Positions 43,254-51,165 of a stretch of 64,000 bases of DNA are shown piece by piece. Each line of letters opens with the position of its first letter. Within the stretch, counting starts at the first letter, position 1. The stretch covers positions 124,001-188,000 of the forward strand of contig JAHUUJ010000004.1 of the NCBI GenBank assembly GCA_019218365.1. Direction: 5' to 3'. The notes below the pieces were generated by a model. It ran no database searches, was not told where the DNA came from, and saw only the letters and a program-made list of their open reading frames with translations. The stretch comes from Actinomycetaceae bacterium TAE3-ERU4 (GTDB lineage Bacteria; Actinomycetota; Actinomycetes; Actinomycetales; Actinomycetaceae). The translations under genes and the position numbers were made by a program.

Positions 43254-44260
43254 TGACCTCTACGGATCTTTTACTTGCTGTCAGTATCTCTTTATTAACG
43301 GGACTTATCTGCGCCTTTATTACCTTGCGTGTGGCTCGTTGCTCAGTTCGTTGGGCAGCTATTCTCAGTCCAGTATCGGTGATATTGGCTATGGCTGCGG
43401 GATTGCTGGTAGGCATGAAACTGATGCTAATTGAGACCGGTATGGTAGCACTTCTAATTTTGGCTGCAGTTACTCCCGCAGCACTTTTAATTGGTATTTT
43501 TCTTTCGATTCGCAGCCAGGACATTATCAGCAAAACAACTGCCGAATTGGAAGTAGAAAAACGACGTCGAGAAGTCGAAGAAGGACGTAGAGAGCTTATT
43601 ACTTGGCTCTCCCATGACTTACGCACTCCCCTGGCAGGGATTAAAGCAATGGGAGAAGCCCTCGAAGATGGTGTGGCATCAGACCCGCAACTTTACTATC
43701 GAAACATCATCACCCAGGCGGATAGAACCACCGCAATGGTTAACGATTTGATGGCAATGGCCAGTCTGCGTTCGGGTACAAAAAAAATTCAGACCGAGGC
43801 CGTAACCTTAGCCGATTTAGTATCCGATTTAATTAGCCAGCTAACTCCCCTAGCGGAATCCCGATTAGTAAAGTTATCTGGTGTGACGCATGCTTGCTGC
43901 TCGGATGTAATTGGAGACCCTGGACTTTTAACCCGTGCGCTACAAAATATCATTGTTAACGCAATTCAATACACCGCGCCAGAAACTAGCGTTAAGGTAG
44001 TCCTTGAGTGCGTAGATAATCAACTTCATATACGCGTAAGCGATCATTGTGCTGGCCTAAGTAAGGAAGATTTGGCTCGAATGTTTGAGGCAGGTTGGCG
44101 CGGGGATGCGGCACGCACACCAGGTTCTGCAACTGGGTCAGGATTAGGACTACCAATTGTACGAACTGTAGTAGAGGCTCATGGTGGCAAAGTATGGGCA
44201 GAAAATAGCCCGCACGGATGTAATATACAAATCGCTCTTCCTACCACGCATCTACACTAG
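43253..44260 (+). CDS. Sensor histidine kinase
   Basis: 335 residues. Three N-terminal membrane helices (5-25, 34-58, 62-86) with almost no extracellular sensor loop suggest intramembrane sensing. The phosphoacceptor is H121 in WLSHDLRTPLAGIKA; N-box NAIQYTAPE, then DHCAGLSKEDLARMFE and the G-box SGLGLPIV form the ATPase domain. TAATG overlap with the regulator indicates coupling. Its stimulus is unknown; the dipZ context hints at envelope redox or cell-wall stress. Confidence 0.9.
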   Translation: MTSTDLLLAVSISLLTGLICAFITLRVARCSVRWAAILSPVSVILAMAAGLLVGMKLMLIETGMVALLILAAVTPAALLIGIFLSIRSQDIISKTTAELEVEKRRREVEEGRRELITWLSHDLRTPLAGIKAMGEALEDGVASDPQLYYRNIITQADRTTAMVNDLMAMASLRSGTKKIQTEAVTLADLVSDLISQLTPLAESRLVKLSGVTHACCSDVIGDPGLLTRALQNIIVNAIQYTAPETSVKVVLECVDNQLHIRVSDHCAGLSKEDLARMFEAGWRGDAARTPGSATGSGLGLPIVRTVVEAHGGKVWAENSPHGCNIQIALPTTHLH

Positions 44261-44376
44261 TTGGGAACCTAGGCCCTATCTTTCAGAATGTAATTTAGCG
44301 CTGAACAACTTCCTATGTTTTACATAAACAAATAGCTGGTTTTTGTTTATTAAGTAATCCCCTAAAAAATCTATTT

Positions 44377-44730
44377 TTATACTTCCGCAAAACGAGAAAC
44401 AAGAAGCGGAATTGCAATTTGTTCCCACCAGGGCAAGATGATGAATCCTCCTGACATTCCACCAGTATCTAAGTGCGGTAAATGTACCCAGAAATCGCGA
44501 TTATCGAAGCTAGCATCTTTAGCGGCAATATATGCTTCGGTCGAAATTCCTGTTTGCCGCTCTAACTCGGCATGAATTAGCTCTATAAGAGATTCTCCGT
44601 CATTGGGCATCGGCACTTTTTCAAAGATTTCGCATAAAACGTCCCATAGTCGCTTATTTCCCCGTAATTCATACTGCTGCGGAGCGGGGGTAAACAAATC
44701 TGAAATGCTGCCCATCACATTCATTCCCAT
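44377..44730 (-). CDS. Hypothetical protein with GGMSGG motif
   Basis: About 117 residues from the ATG at 44730; starts at 44781, 44724 and 44715 are also possible and none has a strong ribosome-binding site. Visible pattern: YELRGNKRLWDVLCE, then HLPHLDTGGMSGGFIILPWWEQIAIPLLVSRF. I associate the RGD/RGN...LW and HxGGMSxG...W...IPLL pattern with small uncharacterised actinobacterial proteins. Function unknown. Confidence 0.6.
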   Translation of the reverse strand: MGMNVMGSISDLFTPAPQQYELRGNKRLWDVLCEIFEKVPMPNDGESLIELIHAELERQTGISTEAYIAAKDASFDNRDFWVHLPHLDTGGMSGGFIILPWWEQIAIPLLVSRFAEV

Positions 44731-45107
44731 CTTTAATCTTTTTCTAATTATAAAGACAATTTGAGCGTACATGGAGAGCAATTTTTTATAACCAATTCAC
44801 GATTTGTTTTGAAAACTACCCTAGATATAAGCTCGCTAACTTGCTTATCGTCTATAAAGCGGCATCGGTTAAGATTTATTAGGCCTTAGTTCTATGATTA
44901 CATTTATCAACCAGATTAAAGACAATAGGTAACTATGCTAGATACGTTGTCTCTGCTAGTTTTTTATTAGTTGTTATGACACTTTGTGCTCAAAGATAAA
45001 TGTTTCTGCTTTTCAGCATCAGAGTTTCCGAGATTCTTTCGCCGAGACTATTTTCCAGTGAAATAAAATAGCTGACAATGAATCTAGCACTGTCAGCCGT
45101 TAAGTGG
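44731..45107. other. Non-coding gap with tRNA-Gly terminator
   Basis: A/T-rich, no gene seen on either strand. At 45071-45097 there is a hairpin GCTGACA/TGTCAGC followed on the minus strand by TATTTTATTTC, which should end the tRNA-Gly transcript. Confidence 0.6.
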
Positions 45108-45178
45108 AGCGGGCGACGGGAATCGAACCCGCGTAATCTGCTTGGAAGGCAGAGGCTTTACCATTAAGCTACGCCCGC
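45108..45178 (-). tRNA. tRNA-Gly (anticodon TCC)
   Basis: Acceptor GCGGGCG pairs with CGCCCGC, discriminator T; anticodon loop CTTCCAA with TCC at 45144-45146; T-loop GGTTCGATTCC. CCA is not encoded. Length 71. Confidence 0.95.
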
Positions 45179-45436
45179 AAAACAAGAAAGCCGAAGCTTT
45201 TGTATCTTGCTCGAAGTAGAATACACGATTCTTTTTTCATATGCAATTAATAATTTCCCCTCTTAAGTTTTTTTCATACTAGCGCTAATCTAAATAGAAA
45301 ATTAAGCAGTAACTCAGTTGACGAATAAGTGAAAATATTATTGTTTTTAAGGGAGACAACAACCTCCCCACCCTTTTTAATAACTCTCCCTAAACCAATA
45401 ATGTGATTTACCTTTCGCTAGGTTAAAGTAGTAGGT
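45179..45436. promoter_or_regulatory. Upstream region of the aminotransferase gene with -10 box
   Basis: TAAAGT at 45424-45429, 7 bases, then the ATG at 45437 with no Shine-Dalgarno sequence, suggesting a leaderless mRNA. The remainder is A/T-rich and holds the tRNA-Gly promoter on the minus strand; no distinct operators seen. Confidence 0.4.
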
Positions 45437-46693
45437 ATGCTTGTAAACCCTGACACCAATTACACCTTCGCCCAACGTGAGATGCATTTTCGTCCCTCCC
45501 CAGTGAGGGCTGTGTTCGAAACAGCTATGCAGCCAGGTATGCTTTCGGTCGCCGGAGGCAACCCAGATTTATCGCTACTGGACATGGATGCAATTAGCTC
45601 CCTCCTCTCCTCTGGGGCTATCGACCCGTTAGCTGATATTTTCCAGTACGGTTCAGGAGCTGGAACCGATGGAGCTCGCGTTCTCTCCGCTGCCTTGATG
45701 TCTTGGGGTGGAGCTGAATATGATATAGACGAAATTCAAATTACCTCCGGTTCACAAGCTGGACTTGACGCAGTTACCAAGCTTCTTTGCGATCCAGGAG
45801 ACATAATTCTTGCCGAGGCCCCCACCTACGTAGGAGTTCTAGGTACTTTTGGTGCTTATCAGGTTGAGGTACGCCAAGTTCCCATTGACGCTCATGGACT
45901 AGACCCCGCCCGAGTGGAGGAAGCTATTAAACAGGCGCATTCTGAGGGACGTAAAGTTCGTTATCTTTATACTATCAGCGCCTACCAAAACCCTTCCGGA
46001 GTTTGTCTATCCCCCGAACGGCATAAGAGATTAATTGAAGTCTGCGCCAATCATGGCGTATGGGTGGTTGAGGATGATGCCTATGGCCTTCTTGGCTTCC
46101 CTCGCTACGATTCGGATACCCCTTTAGAAGGAGCTGTTCATCTTCCCGGTGGAGCCACCCCACAACCCAGACTTCCCATGCTTGCAGCTACCTCTCATGA
46201 TTGGGTAATTCATCTAGGGTCCTATTCCAAGATTTTTTCTCCCGGAGCGCGAGTGGGTTGGATAGCCGCCCCAAAACCAGTGAGGGAACGTCTCCAAATT
46301 GCCTGTGAATCCGTCTGCATCACTCCCTCGGTCATTGCCCAAGACTTGGTGGAACGTTATGTAGGCACATCTCTTTGGCAGAACTCTCTCAATAAGCAGC
46401 GCAAGGTTTATGCAGAGCGTTGCTCCGCAGCGGTAAAAGCGTGCCAGGAGTATCTGCCGGAAGGCTCAACCTGGGAAGTTCCCCAAGGGGGCTTTTTCCT
46501 CTGGGTTAAACTTCCCGAGGGACAATGGGGAGATGTACTCACTCGCGGGCTAAAACACAAGGTCGTCGCTGTGCCAGGTTCAGGTTGTTACGTAGACAGC
46601 GAACCAGGTACCCATATACGCATTGCTTTTAGCGCTGTTCCAGCAGAAAAAATTAACGAAAGCATAGCTCGCTTAGGGGTAGCATTACACTAA
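45437..46693 (+). CDS. PLP-dependent aminotransferase (2-aminoadipate/MocR-like class I fold)
   Basis: 418 residues of the fold-type I aminotransferase family, without the GntR DNA-binding domain that MocR regulators carry. Motifs: ISVAGG-like N-terminus (LSVAGGNPD), ITSGSQAGLDAV, AEAPTYVGVL, SAYQNPSGVCLSPERH, VVEDDAYGLL, and the PLP lysine in HLGSYSKIFSPGARVGW. Relatives act on 2-aminoadipate, aromatic or branched-chain amino acids; the substrate is unclear. Stands alone. Confidence 0.85.
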   Translation: MLVNPDTNYTFAQREMHFRPSPVRAVFETAMQPGMLSVAGGNPDLSLLDMDAISSLLSSGAIDPLADIFQYGSGAGTDGARVLSAALMSWGGAEYDIDEIQITSGSQAGLDAVTKLLCDPGDIILAEAPTYVGVLGTFGAYQVEVRQVPIDAHGLDPARVEEAIKQAHSEGRKVRYLYTISAYQNPSGVCLSPERHKRLIEVCANHGVWVVEDDAYGLLGFPRYDSDTPLEGAVHLPGGATPQPRLPMLAATSHDWVIHLGSYSKIFSPGARVGWIAAPKPVRERLQIACESVCITPSVIAQDLVERYVGTSLWQNSLNKQRKVYAERCSAAVKACQEYLPEGSTWEVPQGGFFLWVKLPEGQWGDVLTRGLKHKVVAVPGSGCYVDSEPGTHIRIAFSAVPAEKINESIARLGVALH

Positions 46694-46794
46694 AGTCAGC
46701 ATGCTACTTTAGAGTGTGACTAACAACCATAGATTCTGCATTTGCTAGACCCTGAAAGTTCGCTACAATGGGTAACCGTTGTGTTTCACAACAA

Positions 46795-46868
46795 CGGGCT
46801 GTGGCGCAGCTTGGTAGCGCGCCTGCTTTGGGAGCAGGATGTCGCAGGTTCAAATCCTGTCAGCCCGA
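46795..46868 (+). tRNA. tRNA-Pro (anticodon TGG)
   Basis: Acceptor CGGGCTG pairs with CAGCCCG, discriminator A. Anticodon loop TTTGGGA gives TGG. T-loop GGTTCAAATCC. CCA is not encoded. The last bases overlap the 3' end of the convergent tag gene. Confidence 0.95.
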
Positions 46869-47435
46869 CTCTTTTACTCTGTCATTTACCACGCCTATTG
46901 CTTGCATTAGTGCGTACATATTTACCGGCCCTACCATAGTAAAACCGGCTTTCTTCAGTTCTTTTGCAAGTTTTTCCGAGGCCGCTGTTTTAGCCGGTAT
47001 TTGGTCGACATGTAATGGTTGTGACAAGTCGGGCTGGTGATATTTCCAAACTAACTGAGAAATCCCTCCTTTATTACGCATAGCAATGGTCGCAAGAGCA
47101 TTTTGCACCACTGCCCTAACTTTGCGCTCATTCTTAATTATTCCTTCTATTCCAAGGATTTCTTCTATCTTACTTTCGGTAAAACGACCTACTTCATCAG
47201 GAGAAAAATCAGCAAAGACTTCTCTTAAACGTTCCCGACAGGAAAGAACTATTTTCCAAGAAAGCCCTACTTGAAATCCCTCTAGACAAAGACGTTCGAA
47301 GACTTCTTGCTCTTTTCTACATTCTTTTCCCCACTCATTATCGTAGTATTCACGCAACTGTTTATCGAAACAGGCCCACCGGGGACGTGCCACACCGTCT
47401 TCACACAGATAGTATCCATTCTCTAAAAGTTCCAT
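46860..47435 (-). CDS. tag: DNA-3-methyladenine glycosylase I family, zinc ligands lost
   Basis: Tag removes 3-methyladenine from alkylated DNA. 191 residues with the family core: YYDNEWGKE, FERLCLEGFQVGLSW, GIIKNERKVRAVVQNA, and GFTMVGPVNMYALMQAIGVVND. In E. coli Tag four residues (Cys4, His17, His175, Cys179) bind zinc; the equivalents here are Pro18, Tyr31, Arg186 and Ser190, so the zinc site is gone. The base-binding core seems kept. ATG start, SD AAAGGAAAG-like. The stop codon lies inside tRNA-Pro. Confidence 0.85.
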   Translation of the reverse strand: MELLENGYYLCEDGVARPRWACFDKQLREYYDNEWGKECRKEQEVFERLCLEGFQVGLSWKIVLSCRERLREVFADFSPDEVGRFTESKIEEILGIEGIIKNERKVRAVVQNALATIAMRNKGGISQLVWKYHQPDLSQPLHVDQIPAKTAASEKLAKELKKAGFTMVGPVNMYALMQAIGVVNDRVKESG

Positions 47436-47524
47436 ACTTTCCTTCTTTCTTCTTACTTCAACTCTAACGGCTATTCTTAATACCCCAATTAAATAGATAG
47501 TGAAATGTGGAAAGAATAAAACTG

Positions 47525-47556
47525 AAAACCCCCATCCTGAATAGGATGGGGGTTTT
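47525..47556. terminator. Terminator of rpmF
   Basis: Perfect 14-bp arms AAAACCCCCATCCT / AGGATGGGGGTTTT, 4-base loop; on the minus strand it is followed by CAGTTTTATTC. It begins 13 bases after the rpmF stop. Confidence 0.9.
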
Positions 47557-47569
47557 CTAAAGACTAAAA

Positions 47570-47740
47570 TCAGCCCTCAAGGTCAACCAAGCCAGCTTTG
47601 TAAGCCTTGGCTAGACGACGGGGAATCGCAACCTCGCGGCCACCAACGCGGACGTTGACCAACTCGGTGAGCTGAGCCTTCCACTGGGACCGGCGAGAGC
47701 GGGTGTTGCTACGGGACATTTTACGCTTTGGTACTGCCAT
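47570..47740 (-). CDS. rpmF: 50S ribosomal protein L32
   Basis: 56 residues, too short for ordinary gene-length cut-offs. [17 protein letters not shown] at the start is the L32 signature, and it ends [16 protein letters not shown]. It contains no cysteine, so it is the zinc-free form of L32. ATG start; AAAGGAG lies 11 bases upstream. Stands alone with a strong terminator. Confidence 0.95.
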   Translation of the reverse strand: MAVPKRKMSRSNTRSRRSQWKAQLTELVNVRVGGREVAIPRRLAKAYKAGLVDLEG

Positions 47741-47930
47741 GAGCCCTGCCGCTCCTTTCCTTAAATAAACAAATTAAAGTTACCACCCAATACTGTGCCA
47801 TCTTTAGCCTCAATAAGCTATCCGAAAGGAGCTTTTCAAGTGCGAAATCAGTCACGAATAGGCAACCCGAAAATTCTATCACGACCTTATGCTTTTAAGA
47901 AACCCAGAATAATGTGGCATTATTTGCAAC

Positions 47931-48557
47931 ATGCTGACGATTAAGGACAACCAGGTAGTTAAGAATGAATTAGAGATTAAAAAATCTCGTTTTATAACTA
48001 CCCTTACCCGCGCCGACAGTGAAGATTCCGCCCGTGAATTTATTGCCGAGATAAAAGAGACTTACCCTGATGCTCGCCACAATTGCTTAGCATATATCGT
48101 CCCGGGTCAAGGCAATAACAATATTGAGCGTTCTTCCGATGATGGCGAGCCTTCCGGCACCGCTGGACTTCCAATGTTAGATTCCCTGCGAGGAGCTGGC
48201 GTAGAACGCATTTGCGCTGTTGTTACTCGCTATTTTGGCGGTATTCTGCTGGGGACAGGTGGACTTGTTCGCGCTTATACAGATTCTGTAGCTTCAGCTT
48301 TAGAACTTAGTTCATTAGTTGAGCTTGAAGAACACGACATCTGGGAACTACCTATAAGCCATCAAACAGCCGGGAAAGTAGAAGCAGATTTGCGTGCCTT
48401 AAATTTTCAAGTTATCGACACCCTCTATGCTGAGAAAGCAACTATTCGGGTATCGGTTCTTCCACAGAAAGCAAATGAGTTCCTCAGCGCAGTAGCTGCA
48501 CTCACTCAAGGGCAGGGAGAGGCTAAGCTCGTAGGCACACAGCTTAGTCCCGCTTAG
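47931..48557 (+). CDS. YigZ/IMPACT family protein
   Basis: 208 residues. The N-terminal UPF0029 domain (IMPACT) has KSRFITTLTRADS, ARHNCLAYIV, SDDGEPSGTAGLPML and VTRYFGGILLGTGGLVRAY; the C-terminal DUF1949-type domain follows (about 135-208). The family is linked to translation stress control in eukaryotes; bacterial function is unclear. The ATG lies 7 bases after CATTAT (47918-47923), with TTAAGA 17 bp further upstream, so it is probably leaderless. Confidence 0.88.
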   Translation: MLTIKDNQVVKNELEIKKSRFITTLTRADSEDSAREFIAEIKETYPDARHNCLAYIVPGQGNNNIERSSDDGEPSGTAGLPMLDSLRGAGVERICAVVTRYFGGILLGTGGLVRAYTDSVASALELSSLVELEEHDIWELPISHQTAGKVEADLRALNFQVIDTLYAEKATIRVSVLPQKANEFLSAVAALTQGQGEAKLVGTQLSPA

Positions 48558-48561
48558 GAAT

Positions 48562-48593
48562 TTCCCGCTGCCGGTATGTAGACAGCGGGAAAG
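48562..48593. terminator. Terminator between YigZ and rpiB genes
   Basis: Perfect 10-bp arms TTTCCCGCTG / CAGCGGGAAA, 12-base loop, between convergent genes. Confidence 0.7.
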
Positions 48594-48596
48594 AGT

Positions 48597-49043
48597 TTAG
48601 CGATTTTCGTATTCTCCGAGTTGGGAAATGCGCCTACAGTGACGTTCATCTTCCGAGAATGGCTCAGCAATAAATACGTCTATAATTTCTAGCGCGTCTT
48701 CCAACGAATGCATGCGTCCGCCGATTCCCATCAGGTTTGCGTTGTTGTGTTCACGTGCTAATTTTGCTGTTTCCTTGCTCCAGGCAAGAGCGCATCGAGC
48801 ACCATTAACCTTGTTAGCAGCAATTTGCTCACCGTTTCCAGAACCACCAATGACAATCCCAAGGCTACCTGGATCAGAAACTACAGCTTCGGCTGCAGCG
48901 ATACAAAACGCTGGGTAATCATCATTGGGGTCATATTCATACGCCCCGTGATCGATAACCTCATGCCCAGCTTTTTCAAGGTGAGCGGCAACGGTATTTT
49001 TTAGTTCAAAACCAGCATGGTCAGTTCCCAAATGAATTCTCAT
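48597..49043 (-). CDS. rpiB: Ribose-5-phosphate isomerase B
   Basis: Interconverts ribose 5-phosphate and ribulose 5-phosphate in the pentose phosphate pathway. 148 residues: MRIHLGTDHAGFELK, DDYPAFCIAAAEAV, IVIGGSGNGEQIAANKVNGARCA, and REHNNANLMGIGGR. The catalytic position normally filled by Cys or Asp/Glu falls in the GSGNGE segment (mycobacterial-type Glu). ATG 49043 is preferred over an upstream frame at 49058; CACAAT lies 6 bases before it, possibly a leaderless start. Confidence 0.93.
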   Translation of the reverse strand: MRIHLGTDHAGFELKNTVAAHLEKAGHEVIDHGAYEYDPNDDYPAFCIAAAEAVVSDPGSLGIVIGGSGNGEQIAANKVNGARCALAWSKETAKLAREHNNANLMGIGGRMHSLEDALEIIDVFIAEPFSEDERHCRRISQLGEYENR

Positions 49044-49089
49044 ACTTAAATTGTGCACTATCTAGTGGAAAAGGGTAAAGGTAAAAGAG

Positions 49090-49095
49090 TAAAAT
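49090..49095 (+). promoter_or_regulatory. -10 box of the M13 peptidase gene (leaderless)
   Basis: TAAAAT followed by 6 bases and the ATG at 49102. The intervening CGGGGA is too close to the ATG to serve as a good Shine-Dalgarno site. No clear -35. Confidence 0.4.
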
Positions 49096-49101
49096 CGGGG
49101 A

Positions 49102-51087
49102 ATGAGAAATATTAAAGAAGACACCTTACTTTCTGGCTCCGATTCAAATGTGCGACCACAAGATGATCTTTTTGCTTTCGTAAATGGTAATTGGATTAAG
49201 GAATTCGAGATTCCCGCAGACCGACCAATTCACGGTTCTTTTTACGATTTGCGAGACTCTTCTGAACGTGATGTTCACGAAATTATTAAAGAATGCGCAA
49301 GTGGCAAAATAGCTGACACCGACGCTAAACGTATTGGTCGCTATTATTCAGCTTTCATGGATGAAGAAAGCGTGGAGCAACTAGGCGCTTCTCCTCTTGT
49401 TCCACTTTTTGCTGAAATTGACGAGAAAACCTCCCATACTCAGCTAGCTGAACTTATGGGCAAGCATCAGTATAACGGTATGCGTGGACTTTTTTCTTTC
49501 TACGTTTCTATCGACCGCAATAGCCCAAATCGCTATGTTCCTTACGTTTCCCAGTCAGGTATTTCTTTACCGGATGAATCTTACTACCGAGAAGATCACT
49601 ACCAAGAAATTCGCGAATCTTATCTCAAACATATAGAACGTATGTTTACTTTGGTAGAAGAAAATATCAACTCTGTACATGCAGCACAGGTTATTTTTGA
49701 GCTGGAAACCAAAATCGCAAAACTACATTGGGATAAGGTTTCTAATCGGGATGCCAAAAAGACAAATAACCCCATGACCTTTTCTGAACTTAAGGAAAGT
49801 GCTAATGGATTCGCGTGGGATAGCTGGTATAACGGTCTAAGTTGTCCTACAACATTTTTCTCTGAAGTAATTGTTTATCAGCCTTCTTTCTTCACTGAAG
49901 TAAGTCTACTTTGGAAAGAAACTAAACTGGACACTCTTAAGCTCTGGTTGAAGTGGCAGACTATACAGGCTTTTGCGTCCGAACTGGATTCTCGGATAGT
50001 AAATGAAAATTTCGATTTTTGGGGACGTACCCTAACCGGATCCGAGGTCATCAGGGAACGTTGGAAACGTGGAGTTGCACATGTTGAAGGGGCCCTTGGC
50101 GAGGCTCTCGGACGGCTTTACGTAGAACGTCATTTCCCTCCAGAGAACAAAGCCAGAATGCAAACATTGGTAGCTAATCTCTTAGAAGCCTACCGTCAAT
50201 CAATTTCTAATTTGGAATGGATGAGTCCACAAACTCGTAAGCGTGCTCTTGAAAAGTTGGCTTCTTTCAATCCAAAGATTGCCTACCCTAATGAATGGAG
50301 ATCATACGAGGGTCTTTCCTTAGATGGCGACAACCTGGTCGAAATTGCCTGCGAGGTAGCCCGTTTCGAATCTGACTACGAATACGCCAAGGTAGGCTCA
50401 CCTCTTAATCCAGAAGAATGGCACATGACCCCTCAAACGGTTAATGCCTATTACAATCCAACAGCAAACGAGATTGTTTTCCCGGCCGCTATTTTACGTC
50501 CGCCTTTCTTCAGTCCTGACCGTCCAGATGTTTTAAATTATGCGGCAATTGGTGCGGTAATTGGACACGAAATCGGACATGGGTTTGATGATCAAGGATC
50601 TCAGTACGATGGAAATGGGGCGATGAATAACTGGTGGACAGACACTGACCGTGAAGAGTTTGAAAAACGGACTAAACGCCTGATTGACCAATATGATGGA
50701 TTCACTCCAAGCGGTTTAGATTCTACTTATCACGTTAATGGTGCCCTTACAATCGGCGAGAACATTGGTGATCTTGGCGGTTTGGGAATCGCCTGGAAAG
50801 CTTGGAAACTCTCGTTAGCAGAAAAGGGAATTACTGATGTAGCTGACGCTCCAAAGGTTGGAGATATTCCCGCAGCTAAGGCTTTCTTCTATTCATGGGC
50901 TCGTTGTTGGCGTTCTAAAGTCCGACCGGCCTTTGCAATTCAGTTACTTTCGATTGACCCGCACTCCCCTAATGAATTCCGTTGCAATGGAATCGTTTCA
51001 AATATGGATGCTTTTGCTGAGGTATTTGATTTGAAAGAAACCGATGCGCTTTGGCTTGATCCAGAAAATCGAGTAACCATCTGGTAG
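49102..51087 (+). CDS. M13 family zinc metallopeptidase (neprilysin-like)
   Basis: 661 residues. Zinc motif HEIGH at 489-493 (GAVIGHEIGHGFDDQGSQYDGNG) with the third ligand Glu near 553 in TIGENIGDLGG; substrate-binding NAYYNPTANEIVFPAAIL. It lacks a signal peptide or membrane anchor, unlike mammalian neprilysin, and so is probably cytoplasmic, as the PepO-type bacterial enzymes. It cleaves peptides, probably for nutrition or turnover. Flanked by rpiB (divergent) and the PTS locus. Confidence 0.92.
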   Translation: MRNIKEDTLLSGSDSNVRPQDDLFAFVNGNWIKEFEIPADRPIHGSFYDLRDSSERDVHEIIKECASGKIADTDAKRIGRYYSAFMDEESVEQLGASPLVPLFAEIDEKTSHTQLAELMGKHQYNGMRGLFSFYVSIDRNSPNRYVPYVSQSGISLPDESYYREDHYQEIRESYLKHIERMFTLVEENINSVHAAQVIFELETKIAKLHWDKVSNRDAKKTNNPMTFSELKESANGFAWDSWYNGLSCPTTFFSEVIVYQPSFFTEVSLLWKETKLDTLKLWLKWQTIQAFASELDSRIVNENFDFWGRTLTGSEVIRERWKRGVAHVEGALGEALGRLYVERHFPPENKARMQTLVANLLEAYRQSISNLEWMSPQTRKRALEKLASFNPKIAYPNEWRSYEGLSLDGDNLVEIACEVARFESDYEYAKVGSPLNPEEWHMTPQTVNAYYNPTANEIVFPAAILRPPFFSPDRPDVLNYAAIGAVIGHEIGHGFDDQGSQYDGNGAMNNWWTDTDREEFEKRTKRLIDQYDGFTPSGLDSTYHVNGALTIGENIGDLGGLGIAWKAWKLSLAEKGITDVADAPKVGDIPAAKAFFYSWARCWRSKVRPAFAIQLLSIDPHSPNEFRCNGIVSNMDAFAEVFDLKETDALWLDPENRVTIW

Positions 51088-51097
51088 AAAAATCGAA

Positions 51098-51141
51098 AAA
51101 GGTTTGGGGCGAGGAAGAATTCTTCCTCGCCCCAAACCTTT
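51098..51141. terminator. 44-bp perfect palindrome between M13 and EIIC genes
   Basis: Two 22-bp arms (AAAGGTTTGGGGCGAGGAAGAA and its complement) with no spacer, between convergent genes, starting 10 bases after the M13 stop. Confidence 0.8.
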
Positions 51142-51165
51142 AAGATGCTAAAGCGCTAATTTTTA

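Noticed and set aside
46742-47040. Two open frames across tRNA-Pro
   Set aside because: They pass through the tRNA and antisense to tag and have no coding features.
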